NCBI GenBank assembly: GCA_030680075.1
Contig: JAUXWR010000299.1
Span: forward strand, 1-64,000
DNA: 64,000 bases
Origin: Legionella sp.
GTDB taxonomy: Bacteria > Pseudomonadota > Gammaproteobacteria > Legionellales > Legionellaceae
Direction: 5' to 3'
The notes under the pieces are model-generated. The model was given only the letters and a program-made list of their open reading frames with translations, was not told the DNA's origin and did no database searches. Of the stretch, positions 21,014-29,053 are shown piece by piece. How positions within the stretch are numbered: the first letter of the stretch is position 1; the number at the start of each line of letters is the position of its first letter. Position numbers and translations under genes: made by a program.

Positions 21014-21660
21014 ACTCGCCCTCCTTTCAGCATGACAATGCGATTCTTCATTCCGGCAATTAATGCCAGATCATGCGTTGCGATGAGAATACTTACCCCA
21101 ACTTGATTGAATTGCTCAAAAATTTTCATTATTTCAGAGGACAATCGCGGGTCAAGATTTCCCGTGGGCTCGTCTGCGAGAAGAAGTGCGGGTTTATGTA
21201 CAACTGCACGCGCAATCCCTACTCGTTGCTGCTCTCCCCCGGATAAATGCACGGGCAACATTTTTTCTTTATTGAGCAAGCCCACCATGTCAAGAGCTGC
21301 GTGAACCCGTTTGGTAATAAGAGGAGGGGCCGTACCTCGAATTTGCAACGGCAACGCTACATTATCAAAAACACTTCGATCACTTAACAAGTTCGGCGAC
21401 TGGAAGGTAATGCCCAGGCTGCTGCGATAAGCCGCTATCTCATGTTTTTTGAGCTGATTCAAGTGTACGCCATTAACAACCATATGGCCTGACGACGGAG
21501 TTTCCAGTTTGGCGATTAATTTAAGCAATGTACTTTTGCCGGCGCCAGAATGGCCGGTAAGAAAGGCCATTTCCCCCTTTTCAAGGGAAAAATTAACCTC
21601 ATTAAGGGCTTCAAACCCCCCAGGATAACGCTTGCTGACTTGATTGAATTTAATCATCAT
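21007..21660 (-). CDS. ftsE: cell division ATP-binding protein FtsE
   Basis: [64 protein letters not shown]. Confidence 0.95.
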   Translation of the reverse strand: MMIKFNQVSKRYPGGFEALNEVNFSLEKGEMAFLTGHSGAGKSTLLKLIAKLETPSSGHMVVNGVHLNQLKKHEIAAYRSSLGITFQSPNLLSDRSVFDNVALPLQIRGTAPPLITKRVHAALDMVGLLNKEKMLPVHLSGGEQQRVGIARAVVHKPALLLADEPTGNLDPRLSSEIMKIFEQFNQVGVSILIATHDLALIAGMKNRIVMLKGGRVC

Positions 21661-22708
21661 TAAATAGTGCTCTGACAAATTGCGGGGCATCAAAGGGACG
21701 CAGGTCGTCTATACCCTCACCAACCCCCAGATATCGAAATGGTATCGCTAATTCATTGGCAATAGCAAACAGTATTCCGCCTTTTGCTGTACCATCAAGC
21801 TTTGTCATCGTAATTCCCGTTAAACCTATGGCTTGATGAAACTCGCGCGCCTGGTTAAGCGCATTTTGCCCAATGCTTGCATCCAGTACTAACATCGTTT
21901 CATGAGGCGCATTGGGATTTAATTTTTGCATAACACGTTTTACTTTTTTAAGCTCTTCCATCAAATTGGTTTGAGTGTGCAAACGCCCTGCTGTATCGGC
22001 GATGAGAACATCCACTCCTCGAGCAGTTGCCGCCTGTAATGCATCATAAACCACTGAAGCACTGTCAGCCCCTGCGTGCTGCGCGATAACCGGTATCTGA
22101 TTACGCTCGCCCCAAACCTGTAATTGTTGAACCGCCGCCGCACGAAACGTATCCCCTGCAGCCAACATCACTTTTTTACCTTGCAGCTGGTATTGTTTGG
22201 CAAGCTTGCCAATCGTTGTGGTTTTACCCGCGCCATTAACGCCCACCGTGAGAATAACAAAGGGTGTCTTATCGGGTGTTTCAATCCGTAGAGGCGTTGC
22301 GTTTTTTTGCAAAATAGCCTGCAGGCGCTCTTTCAAGGCCTGAAATACAGCATCGCCATCAAGTAATTTCTTTCTCTCCAACTCACCTTCAAGCTGTTTT
22401 AAAATATCTTGGGTCGTATCAATGCCAACATCAGCATGCAATAACAGCGTCTCCAGCTCCTCAAAAACCGCTGCATCGAGGGATTTCTTCCCCAACAGCA
22501 AACGCCCTATCCCTTCGCCAAATTGCTGGCGTGTTTTCGTTAAACCTCGTTTGAAACGCCCGTATATGCCAAGCTCGCTACTTTCTTCGGGCAAGGCCAT
22601 GGGCGGAGTTATTGTTTCTTCAATGACGTTCACCTTGTCGGTAACCGCTGGAAGTTCCTCTACTGCATCAGACGAAACACTCTGATTTTTTTTAAACCAT
22701 TTAATCAT
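21650..22708 (-). CDS. ftsY: signal recognition particle receptor FtsY
   Basis: VGVNGAGKTTTIGKLA; DTAGRLHTQTNLMEEL; TKLDGTAKGG. Confidence 0.96.
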   Translation of the reverse strand: MIKWFKKNQSVSSDAVEELPAVTDKVNVIEETITPPMALPEESSELGIYGRFKRGLTKTRQQFGEGIGRLLLGKKSLDAAVFEELETLLLHADVGIDTTQDILKQLEGELERKKLLDGDAVFQALKERLQAILQKNATPLRIETPDKTPFVILTVGVNGAGKTTTIGKLAKQYQLQGKKVMLAAGDTFRAAAVQQLQVWGERNQIPVIAQHAGADSASVVYDALQAATARGVDVLIADTAGRLHTQTNLMEELKKVKRVMQKLNPNAPHETMLVLDASIGQNALNQAREFHQAIGLTGITMTKLDGTAKGGILFAIANELAIPFRYLGVGEGIDDLRPFDAPQFVRALFNDD

Positions 22709-22768
22709 AGGTATACAAACCGGTGGAAATATGAAATTCTATCACCTTTTTTGGTTTGGAGTTAATTC

Positions 22769-24094
22769 ATGCGCTTAGTATTAGCGATTCTCTTCACTTT
22801 TCTATCCTGGCAGGCGATAGGCGAGGTACATAAATTCACATTGGACAACGGATTAAAGGTACTGGTCAAGGAAGATCACCGTGCGCCAGTTGCGGTAACC
22901 ATGGTTTGGTATAACATAGGCTCAGCCGATGAACCTGGCGGAATTACGGGTGTGTCACATGCGCTGGAGCACCTTATGTTTAAAGGTACGCCCAGATACC
23001 CTTTAAATATTTATTCCAAAACTATAGCGGCTGTGGGTGGGCAGGAAAATGCGTTCACGAATTATGACTACACCGCCTACTATGACAAAATAGCCGCCTC
23101 TCAACTTTCTGTAAGCTTCGAGCTTGAAGCTGACCGCATGCAAAATTTATTATTGGATAAAGATGAATTTGCCAAAGAAATCAAAGTAATACAGGAGGAG
23201 CGACGCCTTCGCACCGATGATAACCCTCAAGCCCTTGCCTTTGAACGGTATATGGCCACCGCTCATATCGCCGATCCTTATCATCACCCGGTTATTGGCT
23301 GGATGGACGACCTGGAACAATTAACTGTTATTGATGTGAAATCATGGTATCAGAGCTTTTATGCGCCGAACAATGCAACATTAGTGGTGGTAGGTGATGT
23401 GGATGCCAATAAAGTCCATGATTTGGCAAAACTTTATTTCGGCAACTTGCAAAGACGCCCGGACTTTATCCGTAAAAATCAATCAGAGCCGCCGAGTTTA
23501 GGGGCAAAAGCCATTGAAATTCATGCGCCTGCAAAAGTGCCAATGCTAATGTTTGGTTATAATGTACCCAGTGTAAAAACTGCTAAAGAATCCTGGGAAC
23601 CCTTTGCGCTCGAAATTATATCAAACCTCCTTGATGCCGGTGAAAGCTCACGTTTTGCCAAAAATCTTGTTCGTGGAAGCCACGTAGCAAGCAGTGTTGA
23701 TGTATATTATGACCTCTACGCTCGCTACCAAACCCAATTTATATTTTTTGGAACACCGTCTCAGTCCCATAATTTAACTGAATTTAAAGCAGGTGTTCTC
23801 AATGAAATCAGACAACTTCAGCAAAAGCCCGTAAGTGAAGCGGAATTAAAGCGGATTAAGACGCTGATTATTGCCCAAAAAACCTTTGAAAAGGATTCAA
23901 TTTTAGGTCAGGCAATGGAGCTTGGATTATTGGAAACTATTGGACTAGGGACAGAAAACGCTGATTCTTATGCTGATAAAATCAACGCCATTACCCCCTC
24001 GCAAATCCAGGAAGTGGCAAAACGTTATTTTAACGAACAGTCCATGACCGAAGCTCGACTATTTCCACTCTCGCCATCTGAGGTACAAGAATGA
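22769..24094 (+). CDS. M16 family zinc peptidase
   Basis: HALEHLMFKGT (HxxEH) and distal Glu region; signal peptide. Confidence 0.92.
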   Translation: MRLVLAILFTFLSWQAIGEVHKFTLDNGLKVLVKEDHRAPVAVTMVWYNIGSADEPGGITGVSHALEHLMFKGTPRYPLNIYSKTIAAVGGQENAFTNYDYTAYYDKIAASQLSVSFELEADRMQNLLLDKDEFAKEIKVIQEERRLRTDDNPQALAFERYMATAHIADPYHHPVIGWMDDLEQLTVIDVKSWYQSFYAPNNATLVVVGDVDANKVHDLAKLYFGNLQRRPDFIRKNQSEPPSLGAKAIEIHAPAKVPMLMFGYNVPSVKTAKESWEPFALEIISNLLDAGESSRFAKNLVRGSHVASSVDVYYDLYARYQTQFIFFGTPSQSHNLTEFKAGVLNEIRQLQQKPVSEAELKRIKTLIIAQKTFEKDSILGQAMELGLLETIGLGTENADSYADKINAITPSQIQEVAKRYFNEQSMTEARLFPLSPSEVQE

Positions 24095-25410
24095 AAATCT
24101 GGTTAACTTTAATTGCTCTATTGTCTTTCACCCTGACACAAACATCCCAGGCACGCTCCTTTAAGACTGAGCGCTGGCAAACAGCCAATGGGGCGCAAGT
24201 GGTATTTTATCAAGCAATGGAAGTGCCAATGCTTGATATTAATGTGGCGTTTGCGGCAGGCTCTGCCTATGATGGCTCCCATTTTGGTTTAAGTGCATTA
24301 ACAACAGAACTATTGGCACAAGGCAGCGCTAACCTGGACGCAACACAAGTGGCTGAAAAGTTTGCTGATATAGGGGCGCAATATAATAGTGAAACAAGTC
24401 GCGACATGGCTGTTTTACAACTTAAAACCCTGACCAGCAACGACGCCCTCACGCAAGCAATCGATACCCTGTCCTTAATAATAAATAAGCCATCGTTTCG
24501 ACAGGAAGCCTTTAATCGCGAGAAAAATCAGCAATTAATGGCCATCAATCAACTGCAAGAATCGCCATCTGATGTCGCAAACCTTATCTTTTTTGATAAA
24601 CTTTATCAAAATCATCCCTATGCGCATCCCGTTAAAGGTACTTTGGACAGTGTTAACGCATTAAGACTCAGTCATGTTAGTAATTTTTATAAACAATATT
24701 TTGTGAGTAGCAATGCTGTTATTGTCATGGTTGGTGCTATAGACCGTGATAAAGCCCATCAAATTGCCGAACAATTAACCCTTCATTTACCCAGAGGTCA
24801 TGAAGCACCTGCTATTTCAAAAGCAGAACCCTTGAGTGCAAAAGAAACGGTTACCGTAAACTACCCATCATCTCAAACCATGTTACGGATTGGCCAGATA
24901 GGCATTGATCACCGTGCACCAGACTATTTCCCCCTAATGGTCGGAAATTATATTCTTGGCGGCGGCTCTCTTGTTTCCAGATTATCACTTGAAATTCGTG
25001 AAAAACGCGGCTTAACCTACGGCGTAGTTAGCCAGTTTATGCCAATGCCAGGTGATGGACCTTTTTTAATTAGTTTATCGACTAAAAATACCGAAGCCGC
25101 TAATGCATTGGGCGCGACTGAAGAGATATTGGCGAGCTTTTTGGCAAATGGCCCCAGTGAAGAAGAGTTAACTGCCGCCAAACAATATATGGTAGGAAGT
25201 TTTCCTTTATCCCTGGCAAGTAACGGTAATATCGCGGGTATGTTGTTACGTATCGCCTTTTATCATTTACCTGATGATTACCTGGATACTTATACAGCGC
25301 ATGTTGAAGCGGTAACACTTGCCGAGATTAAAAAGGCATTTGATAATGCAATTCATCCCGATAAAATGCTTTTTGTGTCAGTGGGCAAGCTTGAAAAAGC
25401 TCGGCCCTGA
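24091..25410 (+). CDS. M16 family peptidase-like protein, probably the non-catalytic partner
   Basis: M16 fold motifs (GGGSLVSRLSLEIREKRGLTYGV) without a clear HxxEH; overlaps upstream M16 gene. Confidence 0.88.
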   Translation: MKIWLTLIALLSFTLTQTSQARSFKTERWQTANGAQVVFYQAMEVPMLDINVAFAAGSAYDGSHFGLSALTTELLAQGSANLDATQVAEKFADIGAQYNSETSRDMAVLQLKTLTSNDALTQAIDTLSLIINKPSFRQEAFNREKNQQLMAINQLQESPSDVANLIFFDKLYQNHPYAHPVKGTLDSVNALRLSHVSNFYKQYFVSSNAVIVMVGAIDRDKAHQIAEQLTLHLPRGHEAPAISKAEPLSAKETVTVNYPSSQTMLRIGQIGIDHRAPDYFPLMVGNYILGGGSLVSRLSLEIREKRGLTYGVVSQFMPMPGDGPFLISLSTKNTEAANALGATEEILASFLANGPSEEELTAAKQYMVGSFPLSLASNGNIAGMLLRIAFYHLPDDYLDTYTAHVEAVTLAEIKKAFDNAIHPDKMLFVSVGKLEKARP

Positions 25411-25428
25411 TTTAAGGCAGGAATACAA

Positions 25429-25974
25429 TTGAATCATAGCGTGCGAATTATTGGCGGTCTCTACAGAGGAAAAAAAATTAATTTTCCTGACATTGAAGGT
25501 TTGCGTCCCACGCCTGACCGGGTAAAGGAAACGTTGTTTAATTGGCTAATGCATGATATTCGCCGTGCTCGCTGCCTCGACGCCTTTGCAGGTAGCGGTG
25601 CACTTGGCTTTGAGGCGTTCTCACGGGGAGCCTGCAATGTCGTGATGATTGAGTCATCACCCATTGCATTCAAGGCTTTACAACAAACGGCGCGGGCATT
25701 TGATAAGCCTGAGATATCCGTTCTTAATCTGGATGCACGCCTTCATTTGCAAACCGTCAAAGACCCTTACGATATTATCTTTCTCGACCCCCCCTTCAAA
25801 AGTAACTACCTGGAAGAATGCCTGACAATTCTTGCATCAGGAAATTGCTTAATCAAAGGCGGTTTGGTTTATATCGAATCAGCAGTTGAAATAACAGTGG
25901 ACTCGACTATCTGGAACCGGCGCAAATTCAAAAAAGCAGGCCAGGTATTTTATGCCCTCCTGGAAAAATGTTAA
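25429..25974 (+). CDS. rsmD: 16S rRNA (guanine966-N2)-methyltransferase RsmD
   Basis: RIIGGLYRGKKINFP...LRPTPDRVKETLFNWL; LDAFAGSGALGFEA; FLDPPF. Confidence 0.94.
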   Translation: MNHSVRIIGGLYRGKKINFPDIEGLRPTPDRVKETLFNWLMHDIRRARCLDAFAGSGALGFEAFSRGACNVVMIESSPIAFKALQQTARAFDKPEISVLNLDARLHLQTVKDPYDIIFLDPPFKSNYLEECLTILASGNCLIKGGLVYIESAVEITVDSTIWNRRKFKKAGQVFYALLEKC

Positions 25975-26074
25975 TAGGGAAAAGCCCTTGGTTAACGAGG
26001 ACTTCAGATAAAAATTCCGACGGCAGCCAAGCAGGACAAGTTATCAAAAACACAGGGAACTAACTTATTTGTGC

Positions 26075-26103
26075 TTGACAAGGTGCCATGCTCCTGTTTC
26101 AAT
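26075..26103 (+). promoter_or_regulatory. candidate sigma70 promoter for dotD
   Basis: TTGACA at 26075, 17-bp spacer, weak -10 TTCAAT; upstream of ATG 26138. Confidence 0.35.
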
Positions 26104-26137
26104 CATAGCAGTATATATTGATCATAAAAGCAGAATA

Positions 26138-26629
26138 ATGACTAAAAAGCTAATCGTACTCATGACCATTTTAATCCTCCTGGCAGGTTGCCGCGGTCAT
26201 GGATCATTCATGAAACCTCCGCTGAATGCGCCAAGTGACGATGCTTCCATTAAATTGGCAGAGGCAGCGTCCTCTGTTAGCGACTCCATGCTTGAAATGG
26301 CCAAAGTTGAAAAAGTTATTTACTTTCATCCTCATAAAGAAAATCTTTTGGCAATACCCAATGCTTATAATTTGCAAGCAAAAGCATCTGTTGACTGGTC
26401 AGGTCCTATCGAAGAAGTGACCGATCGCATTGCATCTGCCGCTCATTACCGCACACGAATTCTTGGTAAAGCTCCTGCCATTCCTGTATTAATCAGTCTC
26501 AATATCAAGGATGAAAGCCTTGCAGAAATTTTACGAAATATCGATTATCAAGCAGGAAAAAAAGCATACCTTCATGTCTACCCTAACAGTCAAGTTGTTG
26601 AATTACGCTATGCCAAAATTTATTCCTAG
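26138..26629 (+). CDS. dotD: Dot/Icm type IVB secretion lipoprotein DotD
   Basis: Lipobox LLAGC; DotD-like C-terminus; precedes dotC and dotB; ATG 26138 preferred. Confidence 0.9.
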   Translation: MTKKLIVLMTILILLAGCRGHGSFMKPPLNAPSDDASIKLAEAASSVSDSMLEMAKVEKVIYFHPHKENLLAIPNAYNLQAKASVDWSGPIEEVTDRIASAAHYRTRILGKAPAIPVLISLNIKDESLAEILRNIDYQAGKKAYLHVYPNSQVVELRYAKIYS

Positions 26630-27548
26630 TCTTTTGTTAATTTGCCTTGCCCTATTGGTCTCATGCCATTCAAAAGTGGTATATGTCGGTGACACTGATT
26701 CCCTTGCAGGACTGCAGGCCATGTCTAACAAAGCAGGGAAATCCCGGAATAAGGCTCCCATAGGAAAAATCCGTGAAATGGGTATACGCGAAACAGCCTT
26801 AAGTGTCGGTGCACAAGCGGGATTAGCGTGGCGTGCTAATGTTATCGATCAAGCCCTGGCTCGCCAGGCACGCAATCTTGATGCGGTCTATGATTTTAAC
26901 TCGCTGATTCTTGAACATAATATTCTGCCCCCGGTGTTGCTTGAAGGTCGCAATACCTTAAACCTGGCCGACACGCAGACTATTCGCATTTCAGACCGTA
27001 CCTATAAAGTCGCCAAACAAGCGCGATTTATTACCACCCCACCCAACTGGCGCCAATACATCTGGATGGACTATAAAAAGCCCGAGTACCCCGACCGATC
27101 ATTATTGCCCAAAACACGACTCGAGCGAAAAATCTGGTGCAGATATGTTGCAAAGGGATGGCAAAATGGCATTGAACAAGCCAACATCATACTTGAAGAA
27201 AGTATCGCGCGCATTAAGGAAGACTACACAGGAATGATTTTATATCGCAAGTTATTGGCGATGAATATGGTTTCACCGCCCTATGTCTCCAACACAGACT
27301 TAGGCGTCACCGGTGATGAATCTGAAATACACATAGATGATCGCGTGCTACGCATAACCGCATTACCTGGCTTAAACGTTAACAGTAATGAATGGCGTGC
27401 TGCGGTTGCTAAAGATGAGAATGCACTTGAGCATTTTAAAAACATGGAAAAGCTGGCGCGAGGAACTCAAATTACAATTACCAGCAAAGCATGGCAACCT
27501 AATATAGCACCGGTTAGTTTGACGCCAGCGAATCTAGGCTCTCATTGA
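26610..27548 (+). CDS. dotC: Dot/Icm type IVB secretion lipoprotein DotC
   Basis: Lipobox LLVSC at start 26610; IREMGIRETALSVGAQAGLAWR; YIWMDYKKPEYPDRSLLPKT. Confidence 0.93.
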   Translation: MPKFIPSLLLICLALLVSCHSKVVYVGDTDSLAGLQAMSNKAGKSRNKAPIGKIREMGIRETALSVGAQAGLAWRANVIDQALARQARNLDAVYDFNSLILEHNILPPVLLEGRNTLNLADTQTIRISDRTYKVAKQARFITTPPNWRQYIWMDYKKPEYPDRSLLPKTRLERKIWCRYVAKGWQNGIEQANIILEESIARIKEDYTGMILYRKLLAMNMVSPPYVSNTDLGVTGDESEIHIDDRVLRITALPGLNVNSNEWRAAVAKDENALEHFKNMEKLARGTQITITSKAWQPNIAPVSLTPANLGSH

Positions 27549-27564
27549 GCAACTTTTAATAAGT

Positions 27565-27600
27565 GACGCTAAGAGCTATTTAGCCTTGGCGTCTTTTCTT
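27565..27600 (+). terminator. Rho-independent terminator-like hairpin between dotC and dotB
   Basis: GACGCTAAG...CTTGGCGTC stem (one G-U) followed by TTTTCTT. Confidence 0.6.
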
Positions 27601-27623
27601 TCTCAAATTCTCTATTCTGTTGA

Positions 27624-27651
27624 TGTAACCTTATTCTAAAATAGGGTTACA
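27624..27651. promoter_or_regulatory. dyad symmetry upstream of dotB
   Basis: TGTAACCTTATTCTAAAATAGGGTTACA, near-palindrome about 73 bp upstream of ATG 27724. Confidence 0.5.
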
Positions 27652-27723
27652 GGAAAGCAAAATTCGTTCAACGTGCAATACTTTAACTATTCAACATAAT
27701 CTTTTGTGACCAGGAATTTTACT

Positions 27724-28851
27724 ATGAGCAATGTCAATTTAATGCCTGATGAACCCAGTCGTTTTAATCCAATTTTTATGGATAAGATGCTGCAACACGC
27801 AGAAAATCTCAATGCATCGGATATAACCATTCAAACGGGCTCCCCCATTTTTGCAGAAGTTTATGGGAAATTAATTAAAATCACTAATCGTAATCTGTCT
27901 AATACCGAGCTCGGTGATTTGATCAATGCTATTTATGGCCCGAATGCGACGACCCAGCTCTTATCCGGTAAAGATATTGATACTCACTACGAATTCCGCC
28001 CTAACCGTGGAGTTCGCTATCGCTATCGTGTTAATGGAACGGCGTGCCTTGTTGAAGGGCATGACGCCATACAAATTACCTTACGAACGATTCCAACGAC
28101 TCCTCCCAAATTAGAAACCATGGGGCTGCCGCCCAATATCATTGAAGCGATTGCGCCTCAGGAAGGTATTGTGTTCATTACTGGCGCGACAGGTTCCGGT
28201 AAATCTACCTTACTTGCCTCAATCATTCGCGAACTAATTGAGAATGAAGAGTCGCACCGTAAAGTATTAACCTATGAATCACCGATTGAATTTGTTTACG
28301 ATGAGATTGAAACTATTTCATCCATTGTTAGTCAGTCTGAAATTCCACGTCACTTACCTGACTTTGCCGATGGGGTCAGAAATGCTCTGCGACGAAAACC
28401 TCGCTTAATCATGGTGGGTGAGTGCCGCGATGCAGAAACAATCAGCGCAGCGCTGGAAGCCGCTCTTACGGGCCATCCTGTCTACACAACATTGCATACA
28501 TCAGGGGTTGCAGAAACGATGCGCCGACTCGTCACCTCTTTTGCGGGTGAAGAACGTCTGGGACGAACTATCGATATTTTAGAAACCATTAGGCTCTGCA
28601 TCTGGCAAAAATTAGTGCCTACAGTTGATGGAAAGCGGGTGGCCTTACGAGAATATCTCGTTTTTGATGAAGAAGCGCGCGACATTTTGTTAGAAGGCGA
28701 CCCCAATGATGTTACAGCAACAACACGTAAGCTCGTGCGTCAACGCGGGCAACTGATGACTACTGACGCCAAAAGCAAGTTCGAGCAGGGAATTATCAGT
28801 GAACGGGTGTATAAACTTATAATTGCAGGCACAAAAGAATATCAACGCTAG
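27724..28851 (+). CDS. dotB: Dot/Icm type IVB secretion ATPase DotB
   Basis: FMDKMLQHAENLNASDITIQTGSPIFAEVYGKL; Walker A GATGSGKST; ALRRKPRLIMVGECRD; in-frame GTG alternative at 27706. Confidence 0.96.
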   Translation: MSNVNLMPDEPSRFNPIFMDKMLQHAENLNASDITIQTGSPIFAEVYGKLIKITNRNLSNTELGDLINAIYGPNATTQLLSGKDIDTHYEFRPNRGVRYRYRVNGTACLVEGHDAIQITLRTIPTTPPKLETMGLPPNIIEAIAPQEGIVFITGATGSGKSTLLASIIRELIENEESHRKVLTYESPIEFVYDEIETISSIVSQSEIPRHLPDFADGVRNALRRKPRLIMVGECRDAETISAALEAALTGHPVYTTLHTSGVAETMRRLVTSFAGEERLGRTIDILETIRLCIWQKLVPTVDGKRVALREYLVFDEEARDILLEGDPNDVTATTRKLVRQRGQLMTTDAKSKFEQGIISERVYKLIIAGTKEYQR

Positions 28852-28969
28852 ATTAAAGACAATTATTTACGCCCGAGCCGTTCAATAACGTCGACTTGGT
28901 ATGGACCAACAGATATGTGGCTTATGCATCGAAACGGCGCACAAGACACGCTCCAGCACAAACGACCCT

Positions 28970-28997
28970 GGGACAAGAGAGTCTACTCTCTTGTCCC
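28970..28997. repeat. perfect 13-bp inverted repeat between dotB and dotA
   Basis: GGGACAAGAGAGT-CT-ACTCTCTTGTCCC; no flanking T-run. Confidence 0.85.
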
Positions 28998-29053
28998 GGA
29001 TGGCCGCACTAAAACTCGTCTTCCCTAAATTGTATTTGTTCCCATCTGCGCTA

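Noticed and set aside
20084-22708. Possible frameshift between ftsE and ftsY because of overlapping ORFs
   Set aside because: Overlap disappears mostly when the conserved FtsE start (21660) is used; normal ftsYEX order
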